From Terracoccus sp. 273MFTsu3.1 (GTDB taxonomy: Bacteria > Actinomycetota > Actinomycetes > Actinomycetales > Dermatophilaceae): DNA of 64,000 nt. The notes under the pieces were generated by a model that saw only the letters and a program-made list of their open reading frames with translations, was not told where the DNA came from and searched no databases. Made by a program: the position numbers and the translations under genes. The stretch lies in assembly GCF_000383675.1 (NCBI RefSeq), contig NZ_KB911825.1, positions 62,001-126,000 on the forward strand, written 5' to 3'. This document shows, piece by piece, positions 48,097 to 56,966 of the stretch. How positions within the stretch are numbered: the stretch's first letter is position 1; each line of letters begins with the position of its first letter.

Positions 48097-48654
48097 TCAG
48101 TCCTCCGGCGGGAGCACGATCGCCCGCGGCGTCGACGTCGGCTCGTCGCCGCGACCCCCCTTCGACGTCCAGTCGTAGACGACGGAGGTGCGGAGCAGCA
48201 GGTCGGGCAGCGAGCGATTCTCCCGGCTGACGACGACCCAGAAGAGCACGATCGGGAACATGACGCACGCGGCGGCGCGCAGGAACGCCCGCGTGAGGCC
48301 GATCGTGCGCCCGCCGTCGTCGACGACCCGTAGGCCGAGCAGGCGGTTGCCGAAGGTGCGGCCCGTCGTGGCCCACGCCACCGTGAGGTATGCCGTGAGC
48401 AGCCCGAGCACGAGCAGGAGCAGCCGCAGGCCGCCGGGATCCGGGAAGTGGAAGGACTGCGGACCGAGCAGGAAGATCGTTCCCGACCACGCGGCATACA
48501 TGAGGGCGACGCCGAGGAGCGCGACGACGAGGTCGACGGCCCCGGCGGCCACCCGCGTGACGATGCCCGCTCGATGGCCCTGGACCGAGCGCGCCGGGCC
48601 GGGCAGGACGATCCGGGAGACCGGGTCCCGGCCGGGCCGCGACGGTGACGTCAT
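48097..48654 (-). CDS. RDD-family membrane protein
   Basis: A 185-residue protein with an RDD domain: GIVTRVAAGAVDLVVALLGVAL holds the Arg and Asp of the first helix, and TGRTFGNRLLGLRVVDDGGRTIG is the conserved loop between helices. Three to four hydrophobic segments are visible. The ends are polar and disordered. RDD proteins are poorly understood; some act in sodium or compatible-solute transport. It lies 13 bp downstream of the nine-residue-repeat gene in the same direction, so the two likely work together. Confidence 0.87.
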   Translation of the reverse strand: MTSPSRPGRDPVSRIVLPGPARSVQGHRAGIVTRVAAGAVDLVVALLGVALMYAAWSGTIFLLGPQSFHFPDPGGLRLLLLVLGLLTAYLTVAWATTGRTFGNRLLGLRVVDDGGRTIGLTRAFLRAAACVMFPIVLFWVVVSRENRSLPDLLLRTSVVYDWTSKGGRGDEPTSTPRAIVLPPED

Positions 48655-48667
48655 GACGCCCCGCCGC

Positions 48668-49687
48668 TCATCCGGCCGACCCCGGGATCACAGGACCGGG
48701 CGCGATCTCGGTGGCCGGGAGGGCAGGGCCGGGTGTGCGCGGACGACGCCGGAGCATCCGGTCGACGACGTGCGCGACGCGCTCGTCGGCGCCGACGCCC
48801 TGCCAGCGCACCTCACGCATCCCCTCGGACGCCATGGCACCGGACGAGCTCTGGATGATGCCGGGCAGGTCGATCTCCTCGACGACGTACTCGGCGAGGC
48901 CGATGAGGTCGAGCCTGCCGACGACGGCGTCGAGGTCCAGCCGCTGCGCGACGGCGTTGACGTCGACCCGGTCCAGGATCGCGTCGAGGTCGATGCGGGC
49001 GGCGATGGCGTCGATGTCGACCCGGCCGACGATCGCGTCGATGTCGACCCCCGAGACGGCACGGTCGAGGTCCACCCGGGCGACGATCCCGTCGATGTCG
49101 AGCCGCTCGATGACCGCCCCGATGTCGACCCTGGACACCGCCCGGTCGAGGTCCACCCGGGCGACGATCCCGTCGATGTCGAGCCGCTCGACGATGGCGT
49201 CGACGTCGACCCGGGAGACGATCGCGTCGATGTCGACCCGGGCGACGATCGCGTCGATGTCGACCCGGGCGACGGCGCGGTCGAGGTCCACCGTGCCGAC
49301 GACCGCATCGAGGTCGACGTGGTCGACGACGATGTCGGTGAGGTCCACGACGTCGAGCACGGCCTCGACGACGGCCGCGGCCACCCGTTGGGCCGTCACC
49401 TCGACGCGTCGACCGAGCTCGCCCCGTCGCGAGTGCCCACGACGGAGCAGCTCCTGCGACCAGTCCGCCCGTCGAAGCCGCGAGCCCAGGTCGGTCACGG
49501 CCGCCCTCAGCGGAGCCGTCACGACGGCCGTGACCAGCGTCGGTGGGCGGATCCGCTCGACGACGCGGCCGGCGGTCTCGACCCCGACCGCGGCCAGACC
49601 GAGCACCAGCTCGGCGAGGTCCGAGGCCGACAGAGGCTCGTAGCGCGCGACGGTCTCGTCCGTCCCGGCTGCCGTGGTCTCGTCCAT
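48668..49687 (-). CDS. protein with sixteen tandem nine-residue VDxDxxVxR repeats
   Basis: A 339-residue protein of no family I can name. Residues 1-120 are a helical, Ala/Arg-rich region (DLAELVLGLAAVGVETAGRVVE). Residues 124-267 are sixteen contiguous nine-residue units of consensus (V/L)D(I/L/V)DAIVAR. The regular spacing of Asp, a hydrophobic pair and Arg suggests an amphipathic helical or solenoid array. It has no membrane segment or signal peptide. The C-terminal 70 residues are polar, with a basic RMLRRRPR patch. It precedes the RDD gene by 13 bp. ATG 49687 follows GAGGACGAGG. Confidence 0.75.
   Translation of the reverse strand: MDETTAAGTDETVARYEPLSASDLAELVLGLAAVGVETAGRVVERIRPPTLVTAVVTAPLRAAVTDLGSRLRRADWSQELLRRGHSRRGELGRRVEVTAQRVAAAVVEAVLDVVDLTDIVVDHVDLDAVVGTVDLDRAVARVDIDAIVARVDIDAIVSRVDVDAIVERLDIDGIVARVDLDRAVSRVDIGAVIERLDIDGIVARVDLDRAVSGVDIDAIVGRVDIDAIAARIDLDAILDRVDVNAVAQRLDLDAVVGRLDLIGLAEYVVEEIDLPGIIQSSSGAMASEGMREVRWQGVGADERVAHVVDRMLRRRPRTPGPALPATEIAPGPVIPGSAG
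48887..49318 (-). repeat. 27-bp tandem coding repeats, with an 81-bp near-duplication
   Basis: The sixteen protein repeats correspond to a 27-bp period in the DNA. Units 7-8 and 10-11 are nearly identical at nucleotide level, at a spacing of 81 bp, while most other units differ in sequence but keep the amino acid pattern. This indicates old divergence plus a recent unit duplication, and selection on the protein rather than a simple minisatellite. Confidence 0.85.
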
Positions 49688-49833
49688 GCCTCGTCCTCAC
49701 GCCTCGGTGCGCCGTGACCCACGCGGCCGGCGCCGCTGACTCGTTTCCGTGTCCAGCATGCGTCCGCACGCACGCCCGAGGCATCACCCCCGACGAGTGA
49801 AGGCCCGTCGGCACGGTCCCCGGCCCCGGTCGC

Positions 49834-51054
49834 TCAGGGGTCGGGTGAGCGCAGTCGAGCGGCGCGGGCGGCGAGGTGCCGACGCTCCGCCTCGTTCGTC
49901 GCGGTCGCGGCAGCCCGGTCGAGGAGGTCGGCCGCCCCGGCTGCGTCGCCCGCCATCTCGAGCAGCTGTCCGCGCACCCCGAGCCAGCGGTGCGTCGTGC
50001 CGAGCCGGTCCTCGACCTCGTCGACGAGCTCGAGGGCAGCCTCCGGGCCCCGCGCCATGGCCACCGCCACGGCCCGGTTGAGCGTGACCACCGGGTTGCC
50101 GGTGACCTGCTCGAGCAGCCCGTAGAGCGAGAGGATCTCGTCCCAGTCGGTGGCCGAGGCGGTGGGCGCCCGATCGTGGACCGCGGCGATGGCGGCCTGC
50201 AGCTGGTACTCCCCCACGGCCCCGAGCGCCATGGCCCGGCCGAGCAGGTCGAGCCCCTCGGCCACGAGCGAGACGTCCCACCTCGAGCGGTCCTGGTCGG
50301 GCAACGGCACGAGCGCACCCGAGGCGTCGCTGCGCGCCGGAGCGCGCGCCTCGAGCAGCAGCATGAGCGAGAGCAGGCCCAGGGCCTCGGGGTGGTCGGG
50401 AGACCCCTCGACGAGCATCCGGGTCAGGCGGATCGCCTCGCGGGACAGCGAGGTCCGCTGCACCGTGTCACCGTGCGTGCTCGCATAGCCCTCGTTGAAG
50501 ACGAGGTAGAGCACGTGGAGCACGGAGCGGGCACGCTCCTCGCGGTCGGCACCGGACGGCATACGAAAGTCTGCGCCGGAGGCACGGATCGTCGCCTTGG
50601 CGCGGCTGATCCGCTGCGCCATCGTCGCCTCCGGCACGAGGAAGGCCTGGGCGATCTCCGCGGTCGTCAGACCGCCGACGGCGCGCAGCGTCAGGGCGAT
50701 CGCCGAGGCCGGGGTCAGTGACGGGTGGCAGCAGAGGAAGAGGACCGTGAGGCTGTCGTCGTGGTCGAGGGGGTCGCGTGCCGGGACCTCCCAGGCGATG
50801 ACGCGTGCCTCGCGCTCGCGCCGGGCCGCGTCACTGCGCCACAGGTCGACGAGTCGCCGCGAGGCGGTCGTGACGAGCCACGCCCGCGGCTCGTCGGGAA
50901 GCCCGTCGACGGGCCAGCGCCGGGCTGCCACGAGCAGGGCCTCCTGGACGGCGTCCTCGGCGGAGTCGAAGTCGCCGAAACGGCGGCTGACGATGCCGAC
51001 GACCTGCGGCGCGAGCGTGCGCAGCAGGTCGTCGACGGCGGGTGCCGAGGTCAG
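49834..51054 (-). CDS. ECF42-type sigma factor with C-terminal TPR-like extension
   Basis: A 406-residue extracytoplasmic-function sigma factor. Region 2 is at about 15-75 (RRFGDFDSAEDAVQEALLVA), region 4 at about 105-165 (LTTAEIAQAFLVPEATMAQRISRAK). A long C-terminal extension (about 170-400) has GPEAALELVDEVEDRL and NEAERRHLAARAARL helices. ECF42 sigmas are genomically paired with DGPF (YCII) proteins, as here. No ATG, GTG or TTG fits the frame between the YCII stop and the conserved region. The only overlap-type start is CTG at 51054-51052, giving CTGA with the YCII stop, so initiation is probably at CTG or by coupling. Confidence 0.85.
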   Translation of the reverse strand: MTSAPAVDDLLRTLAPQVVGIVSRRFGDFDSAEDAVQEALLVAARRWPVDGLPDEPRAWLVTTASRRLVDLWRSDAARREREARVIAWEVPARDPLDHDDSLTVLFLCCHPSLTPASAIALTLRAVGGLTTAEIAQAFLVPEATMAQRISRAKATIRASGADFRMPSGADREERARSVLHVLYLVFNEGYASTHGDTVQRTSLSREAIRLTRMLVEGSPDHPEALGLLSLMLLLEARAPARSDASGALVPLPDQDRSRWDVSLVAEGLDLLGRAMALGAVGEYQLQAAIAAVHDRAPTASATDWDEILSLYGLLEQVTGNPVVTLNRAVAVAMARGPEAALELVDEVEDRLGTTHRWLGVRGQLLEMAGDAAGAADLLDRAAATATNEAERRHLAARAARLRSPDP

Positions 51055-51491
51055 CGGGTGCCGCCCGCGGTGCGCAGGAAGGCGTCCATCTCGTCGGTGT
51101 TCGCGGGTGCCTGCTCCATGACCTGGCGCACGTGGATCGGCTGCCGGGTGGGCACGCCGCCGCGGCCCGGTACGGCTGACATGAGCGAGGCGATCTCGAG
51201 GGCGCGCTCCTCCGAGTCGACCTCGACGACCTGGAAGCCGGCGAGCCACTCCTTGAACTCCTGGAACGGTCCGTCGGTGACGACCGGCGCGGCACCGTCG
51301 GACCGGACGATCTTGGCGAGGTCGGGGCCCGTGAGGATCGTGGACGAGACCAGCTCGCCGTTGGCCTCGAGCTCGCCGACGAGCCTCTCGTAGTAGTCGA
51401 GGTGGGCCTGGACCTCCTCCGGGGTCCAGTCGGACATCGGGGCCGGGTCGTCGCCGGCCTGGAAGTCCACGCCGATGAGGTACTTCGCCAT
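51051..51491 (-). CDS. YCII/DGPF-domain protein, ECF42 partner
   Basis: A 146-residue DGPF-domain protein (MAKYLIGVDFQAG, TPEEVQAHLDYYERLVGELEANGE, VVTDGPFQEFKEWLAGFQVVEVDS). The domain's DGPF motif is at about 87-90. It is one of the targets or partners typically linked with ECF42 sigma factors; biochemical role unknown. ATG 51491 has AAGGAG about 10 nt upstream. It overlaps the sigma-factor gene by four bases and is divergent from hyuA. Confidence 0.88.
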   Translation of the reverse strand: MAKYLIGVDFQAGDDPAPMSDWTPEEVQAHLDYYERLVGELEANGELVSSTILTGPDLAKIVRSDGAAPVVTDGPFQEFKEWLAGFQVVEVDSEERALEIASLMSAVPGRGGVPTRQPIHVRQVMEQAPANTDEMDAFLRTAGGTR

Positions 51492-51624
51492 GTCTCACTC
51501 GCTCCTTCGTCGTGTCGTGCCAGCGTGGCACGCTCACCCGGGGGACGGAGCGGAGGGCTCGCCCTCGACATCGGCGCGGCCGGTCGGCCGGTTCTGGCGA
51601 GGGTTGGCACGGAACGCGGCACGT

Positions 51625-51643
51625 GTTGGCAGCATGTGCCAAC
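51625..51643. promoter_or_regulatory. TTGGCA-N5-TGCCAA palindrome between the YCII gene and hyuA
   Basis: GTTGGCA and TGCCAAC form a perfect 7-bp inverted repeat with a 5-nt spacer, 35 bp upstream of the hyuA ATG. Another half-site, GTTGGCAC, lies at 51603-51610. It is the clearest version of the TTGGCA/TGCCAA element seen near the pucR, molybdenum hydroxylase and carbamate kinase promoters, so a shared regulator is likely. Confidence 0.55.
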
Positions 51644-51678
51644 GCCCCGGGAGGCGTCCCGCCGGTTGAATCCTCACC

Positions 51679-53814
51679 ATGACAGCAGGCACCTCCGCAC
51701 GCCGCCGGATCCGCATCGGCATCGACACCGGTGGCACGTTCACCGACGTCGTCGCGCTCGACGAGGACTCGGGCGAGCTCGTCACGACGAAGACGCCCTC
51801 GACGCCGAGCAACCCCGCCGACGGCTTCCTCGCCGGCGTCCGCAAGGTCCTCGACCTCATGGACGCGAGCGGTGACGACATCAGCGCCGTCTCGCACGGC
51901 ACGACCGTCGCGACGAACAAGCTCCTCGAGGGCAAGGTCGAGGCGCTCGGCTTCATCACGACGGAGGGCTACGAGTTCATCCTCGAGATCGCCCGCCAGG
52001 CGGTCCCCGACGGCTACGGCAACTCCTACTTCTGGGTCAAGCCCGCCCGCATCGTGCCGGCCGACCACGTCAAGACGGTCGGCGGCCGGTTCGACTTCGA
52101 GGGCAACGAGATCCGCCCGTTCGACGAGGAGCGCGCCGTCACGGTCGCCCGCTGGTTCAAGGACCGTGGCATCACGACGATCGGCGTCTGCTTCCTGCAC
52201 TCCTACGCCGACGACAGCCACGAGCTCGCGATGCGTGAGGTGCTCCGTCGCGAGCACCCGGACGCCGTCGTCTCGATCAGCTCGGAGGTGCTGCGCGAGT
52301 ACCGCGAGTACGAACGATCCATGACGACCCTCGTCGACGCCGCGGTCAAGCCCAACGTGTCCCGCTACGTCGCGAACATCCACCACCGGCTCGACGAGTT
52401 CGTCGGCAGCACCGAGAAGCTGCCCTTCTACATCATGAAGTCCAACGGCGGCGTGCTCTCGGCCGACGAGGTCGTGCACCAGCCGATCACGACGGTCCTC
52501 TCGGGCCCGGCCGCGGGAGCGCTCGGTGCCGGCCTCATCGCCGGCCGTGCCGGCTTCGACAAGGTCCTGACGTGCGACGGCGGCGGCACGTCGACCGACG
52601 TGTCCGTCGTCCTCGCGGGCGAGCCGACCCTGACGACCGAGGGTACCGTCGGCGCCTACCCGAGCAAGATCCCGATGATCGACGTCGTCACCGTCGGGGC
52701 GGGCGGTGGCTCCATCGCGTGGATCTCCCCCGAGGGCTCGCTCAAGGTCGGCCCTCAGTCCGCGGGCGCCGACCCCGGTCCCCTCTGCTACGCCAAGGGG
52801 GGCACCGAGCCGACGATCACCGACGCCCACGTGACGCTCGGACGCATCCCCCCGCACCTGCTCGGCGGCGAGATCCCCCTCGACGTCGAGGCGGCCCGCA
52901 CGGGCGTCGCCGCGCTCGCGGACCGCCTCGGGCTCGACTTCGAGCGCTGCGCGACCGGGATCCTCGAGATCTCCGCGTGGAACCAGGCCAATGCCCTGCG
53001 CCAGGTCTCGGTCAAGCGGGGCCTCGACGTGCGCGACTTCATGCTCGCCACGTTCGGCGGATCGGGCTCGCTGCTCGCATGCCGGCTCGTCGACATCCTC
53101 GGCCTCGCCGGCGTCGTCGTGCCGCAGAACCCCGGCAACGTCTCCGCCTTCGGCCTGCTCACCGTCGACGTCAAGAACGACTACGTCCAGACGTCCGTGG
53201 CGCGCCACCACGCGCTCGACCACGCCGCCGTGCAGAAGACGTTCGACGACCTCACGGCCAAGGCCGCGAGCGCCCTCGACGGCGAGGGTTTCGCGCGCGA
53301 GAGCCACCGCTACACGCGCACCGTAGACCTGCGCTACTTCGGCCAGGCCTACGAGGTCCGCGTCGCCGCGCCCGAGGGAGACGTCGACGAGGCGTATGCC
53401 GCGGGCGTCGCCTCACGCTTCCACGACGAGCACCGCGCGCTCTACGGCTACGACTTCCGGGGCGACCCGACCCAGCAGGTCGAGTGGGTCAACCTCCGCG
53501 TCACGGGTGTCGGCCCCATCACCCGCCCCGAGCTGCGCGACCTCGCCCCGTCGGAGGGCGCGGCCGACGTCCGCGAGCGGGCCCACCGCAGCGTCCGCCC
53601 GGTGTGCTTCGACGCCGACGCCGGCTACGTCGACACGGACGTCTGGTGGCGCCCCGACCTGCTCGCGGGCGACACGGTCGAGGGTCCAGCGGTGATCGAG
53701 GAGTTCGGGTCGACGGTCCCGGTCCACCCCGGCTTCGTCGTCCGTGTCGACACGCTCGGCAACCTCGTCATCACCCGGTCCACCGCCGCCCCGACGACCA
53801 CCCCGGAGGCCTGA
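51679..53814 (+). CDS. hyuA: HyuA-type hydantoinase/oxoprolinase subunit A
   Basis: A 711-residue ATP-dependent subunit of the N-methylhydantoinase/5-oxoprolinase family. The phosphate-binding motif GIDTGGTFTDVV is at 14-25 and SHGTTVATNKLLEGK at 72-86. CDGGGTSTDVS is the actin-like nucleotide-binding motif near 299-309, and GGGSIAW follows. With HyuB it would open a cyclic imide or lactam at the expense of ATP. The substrate could be a hydantoin, a pyrimidine-derived ring or another amide. Start is ATG 51679; the hyuB ATG is 1 bp past its stop. Confidence 0.92.
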   Translation: MTAGTSARRRIRIGIDTGGTFTDVVALDEDSGELVTTKTPSTPSNPADGFLAGVRKVLDLMDASGDDISAVSHGTTVATNKLLEGKVEALGFITTEGYEFILEIARQAVPDGYGNSYFWVKPARIVPADHVKTVGGRFDFEGNEIRPFDEERAVTVARWFKDRGITTIGVCFLHSYADDSHELAMREVLRREHPDAVVSISSEVLREYREYERSMTTLVDAAVKPNVSRYVANIHHRLDEFVGSTEKLPFYIMKSNGGVLSADEVVHQPITTVLSGPAAGALGAGLIAGRAGFDKVLTCDGGGTSTDVSVVLAGEPTLTTEGTVGAYPSKIPMIDVVTVGAGGGSIAWISPEGSLKVGPQSAGADPGPLCYAKGGTEPTITDAHVTLGRIPPHLLGGEIPLDVEAARTGVAALADRLGLDFERCATGILEISAWNQANALRQVSVKRGLDVRDFMLATFGGSGSLLACRLVDILGLAGVVVPQNPGNVSAFGLLTVDVKNDYVQTSVARHHALDHAAVQKTFDDLTAKAASALDGEGFARESHRYTRTVDLRYFGQAYEVRVAAPEGDVDEAYAAGVASRFHDEHRALYGYDFRGDPTQQVEWVNLRVTGVGPITRPELRDLAPSEGAADVRERAHRSVRPVCFDADAGYVDTDVWWRPDLLAGDTVEGPAVIEEFGSTVPVHPGFVVRVDTLGNLVITRSTAAPTTTPEA

Positions 53815-53815
53815 C

Positions 53816-55858
53816 ATGTGCTTCTCCTGCCAGACCGCGGCCACCCGCCTCGCCCCCGTCGACGCCGCCACCGGGTCGCAGCAGCCCGCGCACGTGGCCG
53901 GCCCCGCAGCCGGCCACGACGGCGCTGCGGTCAACCCTGCGGGGCTCCCCACGGCATACGAGCACGGCAACCGCCTGACGCCCGAGGGCACGACGGTCGA
54001 CCCGATCCTCGTCGAGATCGTCGAGGGCACGCTCGCGAGCGTCGAGATGGAGGTCGAGACGGCCATCGCCCGCACGTCGCGCTCGCCCATGATCCGCGAC
54101 GCGCACGACTTCCGCGCCGGCATCCACGACCGCCAGCTGCGCAAGCTGACGGGCCGCTCGTACAGCGCGCTCGTGCACCCGATCGCCCGCGACTTCCCGC
54201 TCGCCGAGATGAGCGAGGGCGACGTCTTCTTCCACAACGACGTCTACGAGTCCGAGGGCGGCATCGGCCACCTGCCCGACCTCTGCGTCACCGTGCCGGT
54301 CTTCTCCGGCGGCGAGGTCGTCGCCTTCGTCCAGGCGTTCGGTCACCACGACGACATCGGTGGCGCCGTGCCCGGCTCGATGCCGAGCAACGCGCAGACG
54401 GTCTTCGAGGAGGGCCTCTCGGTCCCGCCGATCAAGCTGTGGGACCAGGGAGTTCCCAACCAGGCGGCGCTGCGCATCATGACGCGCAACAGCCGCATGC
54501 CCGACAGCCTCGCCGCGGACCTCGACGCCGAGTGCTCGGCCTGCCTCATGGGCGCCCGGCGCCTCGGCGAGCTCTTCGAGCGCTACGGCCGCGACACGAT
54601 CGAGGCCGCCTTCGACGCGATCCTGGACAAGACGACCGAGACCTACCGCCGCGAGATCCTCAGCAAGATCCCCGACGGCACGTACGTCTGGGAGGACTAC
54701 GCCGAGCACGACGGGGTCGACGAGCCCAAGCTGCACACCCAGCGGATCACCCTGACCAAGCAGTCGAGCGGCGGTCCCGGCCCCGGTGACGGTGGCCCCA
54801 AGCTCGTCATCGACTTCACCGGCACGGCGCCGCAGGCCAAGGGCCCGATCAACCACTGCGGCGACTACGTCGGCGGCAACTTCCTCAAGAAGTGGCTCGC
54901 GCCCATCCTGCGCAACCTGGCCGACACCCCCGAGCGGATGGCCGAGCTCGACGTCAACGAGGGCATCGTGCCGCTCATCGAGATGAGGTTCCCGGAGAAG
55001 GGCACGCTCCTCACGCCCATCTACCCCGCGCCGACGAACGCCCGCACCTTCGTCATCCTGCGCCTGCTCGGCGTCCTCGCCGGCGTCGTCGCCAAGGCCG
55101 TCGACGGCAAGATGCCGGCCGACCAGGAGACGATCCGCTACACCGGCGTCTACGGCAAGGACCGCGACGGCAACGACTACCTCATGCGCGAGGTGCTCGG
55201 CGGAGGCTCGGGTGGCCGCTACTACGCCGACGGCGAGGACACGATCCACGTCGTCCCCGACAGCCGCAACCTGCCGACCGAGTTCACCGAGAGCCGCTTC
55301 CCCTTCATCGTCGAGCGCCTCGGTCTCGCCGTCGACTCCGGTGGCGCCGGCCGGCACCGCGGCGGCCTCGGCTACGAGAAGCACATCCGGATGCTCAAGG
55401 ACGCCCACTTCATGTCAATTGCCGACCGGTCGATCCTCGCCTGCTGGGGCGTCAAGGGCGGCAAGGCCGGTCGTCCCTTCGAGGTCACGGTCGACGTGGG
55501 CGGTCCGGAGGAGCGCACCGTCGACGCCCTCGCCGACGCCGAGGTCGTCAAGGCCGGCCAGGTCATCCGCATCCGCACCACGGGTGGCGGCGGCTGGGGC
55601 GACCCGCTCGACCGGCCCTACGAGGAGGTCGAGCGCGACCTGCGCTGGGGCAAGGTCTCCTTCGACGGCGTGCGCCGCGACTACGGCGTCGTCGCGACCG
55701 GCGACCTCGACGAGCCCGTCATCGACCGCGCCGCGTCGGACGCGTTGCGTGAGCAGCTGCGCGGCGACCGCGCGGACGAGCAGCCCTTCTTCGACCGCGG
55801 CCCCGGCTACGTGACGCTCGCCGCGGGACGGACTGCGGCGGATGTCGACTGGGTCTGA
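53816..55858 (+). CDS. hyuB: HyuB-type hydantoinase/oxoprolinase subunit B
   Basis: A 680-residue subunit B. The family core starts near residue 60 (TVDPILVEIVEGTLASVEME) and continues with SPMIRDAHDFRAGI, GDVFFHNDVYESEGGIGHLPD, DFTGTAPQAKGPINH and SGGAGRHRGGLGYEKHI. The catalytic pair is spread over the chain and cannot be pinned down. About 55 residues precede the core, which is longer than in typical HyuB. They begin with a CxxC motif (MCFSC) and are otherwise Ala/Pro-rich. It is immediately downstream of hyuA and 3 bp from the NmrA-like gene. Confidence 0.92.
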   Translation: MCFSCQTAATRLAPVDAATGSQQPAHVAGPAAGHDGAAVNPAGLPTAYEHGNRLTPEGTTVDPILVEIVEGTLASVEMEVETAIARTSRSPMIRDAHDFRAGIHDRQLRKLTGRSYSALVHPIARDFPLAEMSEGDVFFHNDVYESEGGIGHLPDLCVTVPVFSGGEVVAFVQAFGHHDDIGGAVPGSMPSNAQTVFEEGLSVPPIKLWDQGVPNQAALRIMTRNSRMPDSLAADLDAECSACLMGARRLGELFERYGRDTIEAAFDAILDKTTETYRREILSKIPDGTYVWEDYAEHDGVDEPKLHTQRITLTKQSSGGPGPGDGGPKLVIDFTGTAPQAKGPINHCGDYVGGNFLKKWLAPILRNLADTPERMAELDVNEGIVPLIEMRFPEKGTLLTPIYPAPTNARTFVILRLLGVLAGVVAKAVDGKMPADQETIRYTGVYGKDRDGNDYLMREVLGGGSGGRYYADGEDTIHVVPDSRNLPTEFTESRFPFIVERLGLAVDSGGAGRHRGGLGYEKHIRMLKDAHFMSIADRSILACWGVKGGKAGRPFEVTVDVGGPEERTVDALADAEVVKAGQVIRIRTTGGGGWGDPLDRPYEEVERDLRWGKVSFDGVRRDYGVVATGDLDEPVIDRAASDALREQLRGDRADEQPFFDRGPGYVTLAAGRTAADVDWV

Positions 55859-55861
55859 GCG

Positions 55862-56698
55862 GTGACGACGGTCCTCGTCATCGGCGCGGCCGGCAAGACC
55901 GGCCGCGCCGTCACGCGCTCCCTCACGTCACACGGCGTCACCGTGCGCGCTGCCGTGCGATCGCCGGAACGGTCCGAGACGGCGTATGCCGCTGGGGCCC
56001 GGTCGATCTCGGTCGTTGACCTCGAGTCCGGGCTCGGTCTCGACGACGCCTTCGACGGGGTCGACGCGGTCTATCACCTCGCGCCCAACGTCCACCCCGA
56101 CGAGGTCGCCATCGCCGACCGCGTCGCCAGTGCTGCACTGCGGGCCGGCGTGACCCGCTTCGTGTTCCACTCCGTGCTGCACCCGCACGACTCGTCGATG
56201 CCGCACCATCTGCGCAAGGCGGAGGCCGAGAAGGTCGTGCGCAGCCACCTGCCCGGGGCCACGGTGCTCCGCCCGGCGGCATACCACCAGAACCTCCTCG
56301 ACGCTGCCCACGCCGGTCGGCTCGCGGTCCCCTACTCGCTCGACACCCCGTTCACGAACGTCGACCTCGACGACGTGGCCGAGGTCGCGGCGACCGTGCT
56401 GACCCGCCCCGGCCACGAGGGCGTCACCCATGACCTCGCCGGGCCGGAGGTGCTCTCGGTGCGCGAGCAGGCGCACGTCGCCGCCGCCGTGCTCGGGCAC
56501 CCCGTCGAGGCCCTGCGCGTGGAGCTCGCGGAGTGGGTCGCCGGACCCGGCGCGTCGCTCACGGCCCAGGCGCGCGACGACCTGCTGGCGATGTTCGCCT
56601 CCTACGACCGCGGCGGCCTCGTGGGCGAGGCCGCTCCCCTGCGTCGGCTGCTCGGCCGCGAGCCGCGCCCGTGGGCCGGCGTCCTGACCCGCACCTGA
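55862..56698 (+). CDS. NmrA-like NAD(P)-binding protein
   Basis: A 278-residue short-chain-dehydrogenase-like protein of the NmrA group: TTVLVIGAAGKTGRAVTRSL at the N-terminus, HLAPNVHPDEV, VFHSVLHPHDSSMPHHLRKAEAEK and LRPAAYHQNL. No classical YxxxK catalytic pair is obvious, so it may bind NAD(P) as a sensor or a reductase of unknown substrate. GTG 55862 is 3 bp after the hyuB stop, so it is probably co-transcribed with hyuA and hyuB. Confidence 0.82.
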   Translation: MTTVLVIGAAGKTGRAVTRSLTSHGVTVRAAVRSPERSETAYAAGARSISVVDLESGLGLDDAFDGVDAVYHLAPNVHPDEVAIADRVASAALRAGVTRFVFHSVLHPHDSSMPHHLRKAEAEKVVRSHLPGATVLRPAAYHQNLLDAAHAGRLAVPYSLDTPFTNVDLDDVAEVAATVLTRPGHEGVTHDLAGPEVLSVREQAHVAAAVLGHPVEALRVELAEWVAGPGASLTAQARDDLLAMFASYDRGGLVGEAAPLRRLLGREPRPWAGVLTRT

Positions 56699-56720
56699 GC
56701 GCCTGCCCGACACCTGCGGC

Positions 56721-56966
56721 TCAGTCGATGTCGCGTTCCTCGATGGTCTGTCGCACGGTGCTCGTCGGGGTCGTCGCGCCGCTCGGGCGCTCCTCGCGCG
56801 TGATGATCCGCTTGCGACGGGTGCCCTTGCTCCCGTGCCAGATGAGCGCGGCGCCCGCGACCATGAGGATGACGCCGACGATGGGCAGGCTGATGACGGA
56901 CGTGTTGGCCCGCACCGCGAAGGTCAGGATGGCCCCCACGACGGCGAGCAGGACTCCGACTCCCAC
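56721..56966 (-). CDS. DUF6458-like small membrane protein
   Basis: An 81-residue protein with two hydrophobic helices (VGVGVLLAVVGAILTFAV and ISLPIVGVILMVAGAALIW) and a basic, charged C-terminal tail (RRKRIITREERPSG and on). The two-helix pattern with a short polar turn is that of DUF6458. GTG 56966 has AGAGGTGG about 7 nt upstream; longer upstream frames lack the family pattern. Function unknown. It faces the NmrA-like gene. Confidence 0.78.
   Translation of the reverse strand: MGVGVLLAVVGAILTFAVRANTSVISLPIVGVILMVAGAALIWHGSKGTRRKRIITREERPSGATTPTSTVRQTIEERDID

Noticed and set aside
48887-49318. CRISPR-like or minisatellite array
   Set aside because: The 27-bp repeats are contiguous without spacers, in frame, and conserved as protein rather than as DNA.
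51679-55858. Creatinine/N-methylhydantoin pathway based on hyuA and hyuB
   Set aside because: No creatinine deaminase or N-carbamoylsarcosine amidase-specific neighbour is visible; the family is too broad in substrate.
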